Of a stretch of 64,000 nt of DNA, positions 26,501-38,690 are shown one piece after another; the first letter of the stretch is position 1, and each line of letters starts with the position of its first letter. The stretch spans positions 10,094,458-10,158,457 of the forward strand of contig NC_084672.1 in NCBI RefSeq assembly GCF_028389875.1. Reading direction: 5' to 3'. This DNA comes from Rhea pennata. Taxonomy: Eukaryota > Chordata > Aves > Rheiformes > Rheidae. The position numbers were made by a program, and so were the translations under genes. Below the pieces are notes generated by a model. The model saw only the letters and a list, made by a program, of their open reading frames with translations, did not search any database and had not been told where the DNA came from.

Positions 26501-29215
26501 TTCTTATTAACTCACTAGATTTTTTTTAATTGCAAAACTTACCACCCAATTCCTTAGCACATTAAATAATCCTAGCTCTGAGTCAAGCCTGAGGAACGCT
26601 GAAACTTATCACAATAATGAACTATTTTAAAGAATATGACATTTTAGTTACAGAAGGACCTCCAGACCAGATTCTTAGTTCTTTCTCCAGTTCCTCTGCA
26701 TTCAAGGCTGCTGGATATTTCCCTTCCAAGAGGGAAAGTCCTAGGTGGCACAAACCAAGTGTATTTTCCCTATTCCGTTCCTCTTCTACTGGAGGCAAGG
26801 GCTGAGCACAGTGAATGTGGATAAATCACAGCCTGTTTACTGATCCCAGAGGGAGTAGCAAGGCATCAAAATTAAAACCTGCAAGACATCAGAATTAAAA
26901 TCCTTTAGCTTCTATAACTTTGACAAGCGTGGTCTACTCTAACTTGTTCAAAGAGACTCAAAAGTTTGGAAAGCTACTTTAGTAGTAACTCTGCACTCCT
27001 TCTTCCCTTTGCTCTATCAAAACAAGCTCAAAAAGAGCTGAAGATTACAACCAAGTCTTTAACAAGCAGTGTTTAAAAGAAAATGTTACTAGTCTATCAG
27101 AAGTTAACACATATCCTTGTATAATTAGAGCATTTTAAGCAGGCCCAAAAGTGAGAAAAGGGGATGCAAGACGACAGAAGAGACACGTAAGCAATCTTCC
27201 TTAATGCTTTATTTTTACATTTTGCAGCTGGGCTACTTCAGCAACCCTTATCTCTTTTCCCCTTCCTCATGCTCATTTTCTGCTAGCTCACTCTACCAGT
27301 TCACCAGGCAGCCACACAAACTGTGGCACCAGCCTGCAGCACAACACTTTGAAGGGAAAGGCATCCGTTCCTTCTGGGATGGCTGCTGGAACCACAGCCT
27401 CAGCCTTGCCAGGCTCCCCGGGAACATTACAACCACCATCTTCCAGTGCCTCCACATTCATCACCGTGGAAACAGAAAGTAGGAGGATTCATCTCATTGA
27501 GCTGACACTAATGAGACTCGACTTTGTACAGATCTGTGCCCTATGCCCTTCACTCCTACTTACCCAAATGCATAATGGCCCCTTTGACACTCTTAATCCC
27601 CTCCCCATTCATGGCCCTTTTTTTCTTTCCATATCCTCTAGCCACCACCCTCAATTCTTCCATTTTCCTCATATACATCTTAACTACTACCCAGCCAAAT
27701 GCCATACAGCTGACCACCCAAAAGACCAAACAGAACCCTTAATTGTGAGCCCATATTTCAGTTACTTTTTTTCTTCCAGGGCTTTGGCTGCATGTGGATT
27801 CCTCAGTGGCAATGCCAATCAAAGCCGTGAACCCATCCAGCTGCTCAGTCACATCTCTATACAAGGCGGGGACAAGCATTTGTGCAGCACATGGTGAGCT
27901 GAACCAGAGACCCACTATAGCTAAAGAGAAAAAATACAAAACAAAAACAGCTTCCTCAACCTATTTGCCACATAGTTGGTACAGAATATAAAGGCAAAGA
28001 TTCACAACAGTATTAACTAGAGGGGTCTCTCCTACATCCATCCATCCAATTCATAAATTAGAGAAGCTTATCTTTAAGATTTTTCCCACTATGCCAAAAC
28101 TGGTTGAAGCTGCCCAAAATCATCATTTAAGCCTTATTATTTTTTTTAACAAGTCTGGTCCATGACTGACAAAACTAACAGAAGTTTTTTTTTTTTTTTT
28201 CAGGTTTATTTAACTTGTATTTTAGCTCAATTTTCTAGCAATCTTCCTTTCTAAGGGGAAAGTGACAGTAACAGGTCATGGAATGACGAAGTCCAGAAGA
28301 TGCCTAGCAAGTTCCTAGGCAGATGTCCTTACTTCTGTTAGCTACTGCTTCTAGATGACATAGGCAAAACTTATTTCTCCATCTTGACTTCCCAGTGTAA
28401 CAGTAATATACACGAGACTAAAGCTTTCAGGCTAGTATCTCCTCCAGTTTCCATTCAAAACATTCTAGAGAAGAGCCTCGTGAGAAGGAACAAAAGACAG
28501 AGATGAACTCTTTAGCATTTATAGGACGACGATGACAGAAAAAAAAATTTATGAAAAGTACCAAAAACTGCCATGACAACAACACTGAGAAACAAGAGTG
28601 ACAAACAACTGTCAAAGAAAGGTAAGGGAGCAGGCTGACGGGGATGAACGGGGCAAGAGAGAGCTGGGAGGCGCAGGCACAGTTACAGCCAGGAGAGGCA
28701 CTCTGCCGGGGGGTTATTCGCTCCTCTTGCTGTCCACCCTCCCGCACCGACTCTGCTCTGCTGCGGCACTCCCCGGCCGGCGGCACTGGACGCAGGCCGC
28801 GCTGCTGACACGCCCGAGCGGCGGGTGGTGCGCGCCCGCCACGGTCCTCCAGCAGCCGCCGGCCTCGCAGCGCGGGGACGAGGCGCGCCGGGCGGCCCCG
28901 CCGCAGCCACCCCGGCGGCAGCGCGGCCCCGCCGGCCCCGCCGCGCCAGAGCGCGCCGCGGGGAAGGGCGGCGGCGGCGGCCTGCCGGAGCGCCCCGCGC
29001 CCCTGCCGGGCCCGCTGCGCCGCCGGGAAGGCCCCCGCCCCTCCCCGTACCTCCCACTGCTCCAGCAGCCGCGCCATGTCCGCGTCGTTGTAGTCCCGAA
29101 TGTCCTTCTTCTTGGGCGGCCCCGGCCGCCGCTTCCCCTCGGGCTCGCCGGCCGCGGCCGCCGCGCACAGCCACAGCGCCAGGCCCAGCAGCGCCCAGCC
29201 AGCGGCCGCCGCCAT
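23244..29215 (-). CDS. MESD: MESD, ER chaperone for LRP5/LRP6-type receptors, complete
   Basis: The three coding exons are complement of 29051-29215, 24240-24472 and 23244-23508. They total 663 nt, that is 220 residues and a stop (human 234). The start ATG at 29213-29215 opens a hydrophobic signal peptide (about residues 1-23, WALLGLALWLCAAAAAG). Next come KKKDIRDYNDADMARLLEQW, the KGKTLMMFVTVSG and TEKETEEITSLWQGSLF core, and a Lys-rich tail. All match the MESD family. MESD acts in the endoplasmic reticulum, where it helps fold the beta-propeller/EGF modules of LRP5, LRP6 and related receptors and so supports Wnt signalling. The C-terminus is RDDL where human has REDL, a conservative ER-retention variant. 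Splice phases agree throughout. Confidence 0.97.
23509..24239 (-). other. MESD intron 2
   Basis: A 731-base intron with gt (at 24239) and ag ends on the minus strand. It contains no other feature that I can support. Confidence 0.9.
24240..24472 (-). CDS. MESD: MESD exon 2
   Basis: The acceptor is tgtttcaaaacag| after a T-rich tract... and the donor is AAAG|gtaagc on the minus strand. It encodes KDDDIEEGDLPEHKRP through SLFNANYDVQ, the central part of the chaperone domain. Phase is 0 in and 2 out. Confidence 0.96.
24473..29050 (-). other. MESD intron 1
   Basis: A 4.6-kb intron. Most of it shows nothing recognisable. The exception is 27.2-27.9 kb, which has splice-site-like and polyadenylation-like signals listed separately. 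A T16 tract lies at 28,185-28,200. Confidence 0.85.
27208..27920 (-). other. Candidate alternative terminal exon inside MESD intron 1
   Basis: On the minus strand an acceptor-like ttttttctctttag| at 27,921 is followed by about 700 bases. The block ends at AATAAA (27,208-27,213), beyond which lies a T/GT-rich stretch. If spliced from MESD exon 1 in phase 0, it reads one Leu codon and then a stop, so it would make a truncated or noncoding transcript. The same block carries an unusually long plus-strand open frame (27,349-27,897, 182 codons) of no known family. An unrecognised old repeat is an alternative. Confidence 0.3.
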
Positions 29216-29550
29216 CTTCTCCCGGCGCGCCGCGGCGGCGGGAAGGCGGCCGTAAGGGGCGGGGGCAATGGCGGCGCGGCCGGGCCGCGCGGAGGGCGAG
29301 GGCGGCCGCGGCCGCGGCGGGAGGAAGGAGGAGCCCAAAGGCGGAAGGGGAGAAAGGGCAGCGAGAGCGGGCCGGAGGCGGCCGCGCCGCCGGGGAGGGG
29401 GGGAGGGTGTCGGGGGGGCAGCGGCGGGGCGAGGCCGACGGGGGCTACAGCGGGAGGCGGCCGGGGGGCAGGGGCACCGCGGACAAGGAGCCGCTTGCGG
29501 CCCGGCGCTGGGCGCCGTCCGCCGCAGGATTTGGCCCGGTGAAAGACGGC
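28740..29550 (-). promoter_or_regulatory. MESD: MESD promoter CpG island and first exon
   Basis: About 800 bases are extremely rich in C, G and CpG and cover MESD exon 1 and its upstream sequence. The transcription start should lie between 29,216 and about 29,550. No TATA box is evident, as expected for a housekeeping ER chaperone. Long open frames of roughly 160-310 codons on both strands here are GC-driven chance. Confidence 0.85.
29051..29215 (-). CDS. MESD: MESD exon 1 with start codon and signal peptide
   Basis: ATG is at 29213-29215 in the context aagATGgc. Although an upstream in-frame ATG exists, the signal-peptide-bearing start gives the expected length. The donor is GAG|gtacgg at 29,050. 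It encodes 55 residues ending in ARLLEQWE. Confidence 0.95.
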
Positions 29551-32500
29551 CATCGTTCGCTTTTTCGAGTGTGACGGAACAGCTCGGGGCACAGACGCTA
29601 CGTGATTTGGTTTTGCTTCTCTGTTAAGCAGAGTGACAAGTACTTGCGTCCACTGATCTGTGCGCTAGGAACCAGCTGTATTGCACCAAGGTCTGATTTT
29701 AACTAATAATATTAGGTTTTTAGTACTTTTAAAAATAAAGCTTATTTTATTAATAAAATACAACTCTAAAATATCTGAACACCACAGAATTTACAAAAGA
29801 TAAGGATTTGTTTTTGTACATACTGAGACAAATAGTCCCTTCTCTGAAAGACTGAATTATGGAGTTTAATGTCTGTATATGCTTGTATCAGTATTCAGCC
29901 TTTCTCTTTTTCTCATGAAAATCATCTTAATTATAAACAGCACCATCTTCTCTTTTGTCTTTTAAACTTGGACTCCAAGGAGTTTAAACCTGGGAGTTTG
30001 GAGAAGCATCACAGTTAACTGCAACTAGCAGATACTAATGATGATTAAGGTGTAAGTGCTCAGTTTGCTCTTCTGTTCAAGTGGTGAGCCCAAGGGCCGG
30101 TTCAGCGCAGAGGAACCTGTTCCAGAGAGCGAGTGCTCCAGCCCCAGTCCTACTATTGCATGTAGTCGTGTAATGAACTGGGAGCCCACTGTGTTTAGCA
30201 GTGGGCAGATACTGAACAGAAGCACTCAGGACACGTGGATTTGGGTTTGGGAGGCTTTCTGAGTCCAGGACTAACTCTTGGACCGATAAAGAACTGAAGG
30301 GATACGTTGCTTGTAAACGTCAGGGAGACATGAAGCATCAGCTCACCAAGCATATGCACAGCGTGAGAAACTGGAGTCTCCAATATTTAGCAAGCTTGGA
30401 TGTGGGATCCAAGATTATGGCGCCCTGATAAACAGCCAGCCTGGTCTGCAGCCTCTGTAGTGGGAGTTATCATTTTCTAAAATTTCAGAAATACTACCAG
30501 GGGGTCTGACAAACAGGAAGCTGTCAGGCCATAGCTATTCATGAAGCTTGTTAAATGTACAGTGACTGAACCAGGGGTTTAGTCAAGTACCTTTCACAAA
30601 GCTGCCCCATAAGTCACTAATGAGCACATTTGCTCAGTGATTTCTCATTAAATATAATGAACATTAGGTATAGTATATCAGATTGCTATGATTAATGAGG
30701 TTTTACTAGAATATGATTCTGGTAAGTTTGTTATTACTGGATCATGCTTACATTCACTGGAAAAAAATAAATACTAAAGATTCAATTACAGAATGCTAGA
30801 CTTGTATCATAAAATACATTTTCACTGACTTTCTACTGAGAAATATTTCCTTCAGTTCTGTTTTCTCTTATTAGAACAAACCAGGCCAACTTTGACTTTT
30901 GTTAATACACAGTACTCACATTTACATGTGGATCTCAAAAATAATCCAATTTCCTTTGGTGAGTAACAGCTAGTTCAGTATATCCAGCACTGCACCAAAC
31001 AACACTATGCATGTTTATCATGCATATAAAAATTTTATTTTCAGAGGAAGATACTTTCCACGCCTGACTTGGGCCTTGAAACTACCTCTGCGCAGGCAGA
31101 ATTCTGTGTTCAGGAAGAACTTGTTCAAAGTAACTACGCTCTTTGTGGAGTCAGCTGCAGGACAGACACGTATTCAGCCTGTATCTGAGCTTTACTGTTC
31201 TTCTTTCCCAAGGAAATCTTAATGAGAAACAAAAACTATTCATTTAGAAATACATGTCATTGACAGGGCAAATTAAATTGCTTCTTATTTTTATTGAGGT
31301 ATATATGTTTTATTCAGAGTACAGACCATAGAATCTACAAATAATCATCTAAAATCATAGAAATCAGAAAATCATCAAAATATTTTATAGTTTAAATGTT
31401 TTCATATTCCTTAAAAGTTTTAAAGGCTTTTGCAGTCAACACTACTATGATTACAATACAGAACATATCTGATGATACTACTTTCATTGTAGATTGCAAA
31501 TGTAAGGGTGCTTAGTGCTTTACCTGGTCACATCTAGTTCTGCCAAGGAACATGTGAAGTTTTGCCTGTCATTTGTATTTCTGCAACAGGCAGATTTTAT
31601 GATTTTTCCAACAGCAAAGCTATACCTTATCAGAAATGGAAATCTACTCTCCCTCTTCATGTAAAACGTTGTCATTGCTGAGTAGGTCAAGTTGCAATTT
31701 GAGAGGATTCAGGACGTTCCAAGTTTCCATTAATGAAGTTTGAGATTCTCTATACCATTGTTTCTTATGAGTTGACATTCAACCTTGGAAAGAACAAAGA
31801 ACTTGACTTCATCATGGAATGGGCAGACCCATCTTGGAAGTATAATCAAGAGATTAAAGAAACTACCAATATCAAAAGATCAGTCCTAAGCACACACAAG
31901 GGAGAATGAACACATAAGAGCCAGCTGCTATCAACCTATATTCTATGTCTGGAAAAATTAATCAATCATTAGAACTCTACTAATATGAAGCGATGTTTAA
32001 TAGTGGCCCAGATGAATGAGGTGTTGCAACAGGCAGACCTTTAGATCTTGGATATCTAGAACAATTAAGGTCTGGTGTCCAGCTACGCTCTTTGTGCAGC
32101 CAGATATTCATTAGAACTGCTGTAGCACCTGCAGTCTTAGTAAGGACAATATTCTGTAAGATTTAATGATTAGTAATTTCCAGAGAACTTAAAGCAAGTT
32201 TTGGGATGACCAAGCATTCAGAGTATTCTTACTCTATTCAGATGTGTTGTCACCCATTTTGCAGAATGTCAGGGTACTCTGAGTTACTTTCAGTAAAACA
32301 TTCAAAATTAATGTTTTCAGTAGGTCAAATTATCACAAGTACTCTAAATGTTCCCCTGCTCATCTAATGCATGACCTCTCATGCAAAGACTGTGCATGTT
32401 AATTCAGACTTCTGAATAAACTTATATTCAGGAAGAAACTTGAAGAATCAGACCTGAACATATTCTCTTTAATATCAACAAGAATAGTTCTGCACCTCGA

Positions 32501-33397
32501 AGAAAAAAAAAATTACTGGCATTACTAGCAGCACAACAAACAAAATGTGTTGTCATCAAGACTGCAAGCATTGGAATGATTCTGAATAATTTAATTTCTT
32601 GCATATGCATATGTGTATTTCTTAAATTCATTTCATGCATGAAATAAGTGCATACACTTGCCATCTATTAAAAGTTTTGTTCTACAACTAATCAGACCTT
32701 GAACTGGTGAGTCCAATTTGAAATACTAAGTCCTGAATTAAAAATGCTCCCAAGTTAGGGGTCAAAGATTTTAGTCTGATCTGATCACTGATTCCAGTAC
32801 TAACTTTGAAATTCAGATTCTGATTTCAGTTTTGGCCAATCTTTACCATAAATTTATGTTATTCTATGCATGTGTGTTCTGTAAATAAAAGCTTACTGAC
32901 TGAACTGAGTTTTTTGGTAAATGATGCATTAGCTTTGTATCATTACCTGTTTGATCAGGTTTGGGGGTGAGGTATGCAGGCTGAGTGTATAGTCAGCTGC
33001 AATAAACCAGACCCTGTAATCCTTAAATTCAGGAACACCACAGAATGTTCCTGACAATACTCATCTCACTGCAAGATTTGCTGCAGATCTGTGCTAGTTA
33101 AAAACTACGTATTGGTTATATAATTTAAAGTTACCCTGTTGAGAATTACATTAAGTGAATGTCAAGCAAGGTTTACACACTTCCCACAGGAATTCCATTT
33201 ATAGTCTAATTTCCACAATCTAAGTGAAATTAATTTTGGAGTCCTAATTTAATTTCAGGTTTACAGGTCATTTTGGCATCTGCATCTAGTGTAAGTAAGT
33301 AATACATTATAAAAACTTCAGCTGAATTAAAGGTGCTAGACTTAAACTGGTAATCATCAACAGCTCTCCTCACAGAAAGCACACACACAATATAGGA

Positions 33398-33450
33398 AAA
33401 GTGTAGAATCACAGACTCCTATGAATCCTATGAAACCATCTATTTAAATT
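33398..33450. mobile_element. Possible short CR1-like LINE 3' remnant
   Basis: The sequence gtagaatcacagactcctat followed by gaatcctatg resembles the ATTCTATGATTCTATG-type 3' end repeats of avian CR1 LINEs in reverse orientation. It is short and degraded, with no coding part, and could be chance. Confidence 0.25.
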
Positions 33451-35870
33451 CTCTCAAGATGTATATATTGAAAAAGAAAAGGAAAAAAAAAAAACTTTTT
33501 GTAGAGTATTGCAGCTGCCGGACACAATGTGCAATTCAGGAAGGGTGGGCCCTTGCACATTTTGTTCAAAATACTGTGTTCTCCTTTGATCTTGACAAAA
33601 GCAGACCTAAGAGTCTGAAGGGAGGGTCTGGGATTCCTGTTTAGGATGGATCACTCTTACCAATAGCATTTACAACTTTTCCATTAAGTGCTTCTGAATT
33701 TCAGGCCAACCACTCCGAAAAACTGTATCTGGCCCTTCTTGCCTGCTCCAGGGAGGAACAGTGGACACAGTAACAATCTGTGTTGCATCTCCCCTCCTAG
33801 GTGCCTGCCTTATAAAATACTAAGGGCAGGGGCAATATTCATATGTGTAGAGGGTAGAAAAGGAATAGAGCAGAAAGCTATTACTGACTAAATCAGCATA
33901 TATAATATGGCACAGCCTTCCATTTGGTGGAAGAGGAGGTTTGTAGCTGCATTTTCCTGTTCATAAAAAATGTTTCTCTTTCCCATGTCAATGTATTAAA
34001 TAGCTGTACTAGCAGCAGGGGACTAGTAATTGACTATATTTGGTAAGTGGTGAAAACAACAGTATAACATGGGTGAATACAAAGAGAACAAAATACAATC
34101 CACTTTTTTGTAGTGTCTTTCAGTTGCAGCAACAGGAGCTAACTAGTGTTATAAACATGACTGAGATATTTATATTCATGATATCTATATAATTTTTTCT
34201 TACCTCAAATATCATGTTTTTAACTATATAATATAAAGGAAAACATAAAAATGCCAAATTTACGTCTGATTGTGAAATCCCAGCTATTACTATAAAAGCT
34301 TTTTATTTATAAATAAAATCATTTTCCAAAAAAACCCCACTTGTGATCGTGTTATGCTCACAACTAGTTGGTTAACCATTCCTCCAGATCTCCATTTTTT
34401 TTTCCTTAAAAAAAAGGGGAGGGGGGAACACACAACTTTGCTACATGCAGACCGCTCTCAGGTTGCATCCCTAGTGTATCAACCATGATTACCTCTGCAG
34501 ACCCAACACAGACACAGACCCTGCAGTTTCAGTCTCTCATGAAGTAAGGACAGTAAGTGCTAACCACAAAACACTTACTTAGCACCAAAGCATTTAAGAC
34601 AAAATAGATCTTTAAAACAATAAAGCAATCAACACACTTGCCTCTCCTTCTGCATGACTTCCACTGCTGCAGAAAGGAAGGCCTAGTTTCTTTCAGCTTC
34701 TTCCGCAAAGTCTTGCTCTGTGTTAAATTATTTCCTTTGTTAGTCTCTGCCGATTTTATTCTTTTCTGGTTTCTAGTTCTCAGCCTGATAAAACAGCTAC
34801 ATCCCTTGGAACTGGAACTATCATCTTGTAATTACCACCTCGTGGGTTTAGCCACATATAGCTGACCCAGGGGAACCACTGAATTGCCTTTTACTTCTTC
34901 ATCAGCTAGCTCCCCATTAAGTTAGATCAATAAATCCATACAGGAAAGTAATATAAACCATTGTATAGTAACTTCCTCTCACCAACCAGGCCACATACAG
35001 TGATCATAAAATTATTACAACTTGGTATTCTTTAGCTATTACTCAACACTGGCAACACTGGCAAAAATCAATCTCTCCTTCACAAAAAAAGATTTTACTA
35101 AGCAATAAAAGGGCCAAAGTCTGCGATGATTCAGGAAAGAAGACTTCAGCCTCCAGTTTTTGTTGTACTAAGCACAATGCAAAATAAAGATCAATGTGAT
35201 GAAAGAAGAGCTCACACAAGTAAGCCAGTCTTCTGTAGACTACTAAGCCACATTAAAAAGCCTTTTAATCCCTTGTATGTGACAATGCCAGCAATTTTCA
35301 GCCCAGAGAGTTATTTCATTCAGACTTTGTGAGTGAAACCTTTTTAAAGCCACACATGGCTGCCTGATTTTCATGTCTCCTAAGCAAAAGGAGTAGGACA
35401 CTATTTCTGAATACCATTTCACAGAGCTGCCCAAGTCCTGCAGATCACCTTCGGACTCAGTAGCTAGGAAATGAAATGAGTATGCACACATCCTTCTTGA
35501 AAGAGATGTGCAAAGGACTTACGAAGGAAAGATCCCCTCCAAACAGCACTGAGTAGAAGTTCCATCCTAAACAATACTGGTACATCTACTGGACCTTAAA
35601 AACATGCAGCTCTCTCAGCCTCAGTTCTACTCAAATTACTGGAGCCAAGAGAATCTATGTTCAAGGCTCCCTTTTATAGTAAGGTTATGTGTTTATGGTC
35701 AAACGATAGCCTTGAAATCTGTTAAGAATTAATGGAAATAAATAAATTTTCACATGATTGTAGCTAATGGGGGTGGGGGGAGAAATAGCTTATGGATGCA
35801 CTTAAAACACAGCCTATAGTTCCCCATCCCTCTTCTTCCCTCTCCCTTACTGTGTACATTAACAACTTTT

Positions 35871-35950
35871 TTTCCCCTTAATTTGTATGCATCCTGTTCA
35901 CACAACTCCCTTCTGAACTGTGCTCATCCTGTGTTCATCCTTGTTCCGCA
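35871..35950. repeat. Diverged repeat, copy A
   Basis: A T/C-rich lead is followed by GTATGCATCCTGTTCACACA and GAACTGTGCTCATCCTGT. It matches copy B at 37,161-37,235 at most positions over about 75 bases in the same orientation. It is either part of an unrecognised interspersed repeat or a local duplication. Confidence 0.65.
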
Positions 35951-37160
35951 ACTAAAAAAAAAAGGTCAGGCGCACCAAAAATAGCCAAGGGATTAGTCAA
36001 TCAAATAATGACAACCTTAGCAGCAAATCTGGGCCCATGCAAGCATAGTAAACCCAAGTTCTGCACGATCTTTAGTCTAGCTGGGCCAAGAGTACTTACA
36101 AAGCAACAGCAGTGGGTAGGAAGGATTCAACAGGCAGTTGCTCCAACAGCACACTTCTTCCACAGTGAAAATGACCAGTATACGTGATATTTTCTACAGT
36201 TTTTTTCCAGAGAACAAACCAAAAGAGATGGTCAGGTCATTCATCAATCATGTATTTCATATGCAAAGCAGCTGAACACCCTGGACTATTACTGAAGGAA
36301 AATGACACTTGGCAAGACTGACTTGGAGACAGACTATCCACAAGCAACCTACTAAATGACAAAAACTACTGGGTTTGCCTCTTGCTGATACTGAGGCGAT
36401 AGGCAGTGGCTAAGTCTCAGTAGATTAAAGGAGCCAAAAGAATATATGCTTTATATTATATCAGTTACAAAGAGTGCTGGTAGCCCTTTCAGCTGGTAGG
36501 AACAGCCACGGGGTAAGTCCTGGCTGTGTTTTTAATGTGGGCAGCTGGGAGGACGGATGGCGGAGGAGCCAAAGGATGCTCTATCTAAATCAAGGATCTT
36601 GTTCTAGGGGAATGGTACAAACCAGACAGAGAATCATGGCAGCAGTACCTAAAGATGGAAAAGATTATTAGGTCATTTAACACCTCTTCCAGGCACGGGT
36701 GAGACCTTAAGTTTTCTAAAATTAAAACTTTCAAACTCTCATTATATGTAGTCAATCCTCATAAAAAAATAAAAAAAAGAAACCTAAGTTTAAATTTATG
36801 AGAGGCATTCCTCTTGCTACATAACATCTCACTGCCTCTCTTAAGGACATATCTGGAAATATTTTGAAATACAAAGTCAGCTGGGTTGTGCTGGCCATTG
36901 ATTCTTATTTTTCAGAGTATTCTGAAATCATTCCTATTTATAGCTTTTTTTGAAAACCAGTTGTTGGCAGTAGGCCCAAATTGTTTAGGCCCAAATCATG
37001 ACCTTACTTAAAACTGCTATAATCCGACTTAAATAAACAGAACTTCCCTCACACTGTTACAGTGTGGAGAGATGGGTGGAGAACTGCCATATTTTTGACA
37101 CACCCGTAAGAGAGTATCTGTCCCTTTCCTCAGGCCTGGCTCTAAAGGAAGGGGTTTTTT

Positions 37161-37235
37161 TTTCCCCCAGTAGTGTGCATCCTGTCCACCCAACAACTTT
37201 CAGAACTGTGTTCATCCTGTTCATGTCCTTCTCTA
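37161..37235. repeat. Diverged repeat, copy B
   Basis: The copy reads GTGTGCATCCTGTCCACCCA and GAACTGTGTTCATCCTGT after a T/C-rich lead, about 1.29 kb from copy A and in the same orientation. Similarity appears to fade outside these blocks. Confidence 0.65.
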
Positions 37236-38340
37236 CAAGTAAGTAGAGAAGGCTGCTGGTGCCTTTAGGTGATGAATGAGAATACCTACAAATAAACTTT
37301 CCCAAAGATCTTTAAAAGCATGCAGTCCATTAGATGGGCTCCGTTTCTGCCAGGACATTACTGGATCTGGCGTGTGAGCAAACAGTCTGGATCTGATTTT
37401 CATTTACATCTAGGTCACTTATGCCACTGCAATAGTACGATTGTGGTAGGACTTTAATTTAAATGTGAATTGGGCCCAGTGTATTTTTAGATTTTTATAG
37501 CCTGCTAAGTGCATTTTAAGTCCCTAGAATTAAGAGTTTAACATTAAAGTCAAATCTGACTGAAAGGAGCAAACGAGTACTATTTAGCTGAAGCAAAACA
37601 CACAACCTAAGACGTTGTTTCAAAACGGAATTTGATTCTTTGGTACTATATTGATAGGGGTATTGCATAACAGCGGAGAATCTTACGTGTAAGACATAAG
37701 CATTTCTTATCATCATTTACCAAACTATATACTCCCTTTGGAAGTATCACAGGGAGCATGAGGCCCATCTTCTTGTAATTTGTTCCAGCACAATTAATAA
37801 TTTTCATTTTATTATTATTTAATGGCATTAGCTTGCTTGCCTCAAATTTATTTAGTTTAACATCTTGCTCATGACAAGAATGGCCTTAGAGTTCTTGGTG
37901 TGCTCCAGCAGGGAAATAAGCCAGAGGAGAAAGTCTTATTTTCAGACACTTTCCATACGCTCTCCAGGTTAGTGCCAGTAAAATGCTATCTGTCCCACTA
38001 AATTCTAACAAATGGCAACAAATCTTTAAAAACAAGACAGAAACACGAGAGGAACATACCAAATTCTTTTACACTGGATTAAAAAATGGGATTGAACCTT
38101 ATCCCAAGTCAGATGGTAGAGGACAATATTTATATGTAAATAAAAATGCACTGATATCCTATACTATATTTATAGTACCCATTATACCTAACAAAGTGTT
38201 GGGCTTTTTAAACTAAATTAAAGCAAAGCAAGCTTGAGCCCTCCGCTGGTGTAACAGAGGCCGTCTCTCCTGAGCACCGTGAAAGCTTTTCAGTCTATTA
38301 TCATATTAACTGGAATAGGAAACACCTTCTCCCCCCTGAA

Positions 38341-38690
38341 GCCTAACCGACGTGTAAACGACGTCCTCCGCCGCAGCCCCGGCGCTACGAAAACCCGCGC
38401 GCCGCCCCGTTACATAACAGGGGCCGAGCCGTGACAAGGCCCGCGGCTTCCCGCCGCATCCCACTCACCTGGGGAGCGCCGCGGCGGGCGGGCGGGCGGC
38501 GGCGCCACTCGGCCCCGCCGCCGGGGCGCGGAGGGCGACGCTTCCCCGCCTCCCCCGCCCCCGCGGTCGCCGCCAGCGCTCACGTCCCACCGCCCGGCGC
38601 GCTCCCACCCACTGGGCGGCTGCGGCACCCTACACCAATCCTCTCGGGCTGAGCTCATCCGGCAAGCCCCTTTCCTTCTGCGCTTCACCT
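38341..38690 (-). promoter_or_regulatory. CpG island with minus-strand splice donor
   Basis: A CpG-dense block contains, on the minus strand, CTCCCCAG|gtgagtgg with the exon end at 38,469. This fits the first exon of a transcript running left, away from TLNRD1. It could be a divergent noncoding RNA or a distal alternative first exon of MESD. Confidence 0.45.

Larger units (their letters stand above)
29551..38340. other. Spacer between MESD and TLNRD1 promoters
   Basis: This is 8.8 kb of AT-rich DNA without a recognisable gene. Weak CR1-like fragments may be present near 33.4 and 36.65 kb, and a diverged repeat pair lies at 35.87 and 37.16 kb. Small open frames are not convincing. Confidence 0.55.

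Noticed and set aside
28427-29592. Open frames of about 160-310 codons on both strands around MESD exon 1
   Set aside because: Only the segment 29,051-29,215 on the minus strand matches MESD. The rest is GC-driven read-through into the intron and upstream island.
36650-36715. CR1-like fragment with a gaaaagattattaggtcat-type motif
   Set aside because: Only loosely like the avian CR1 3' region. Too short and degraded to call without a repeat-library search.
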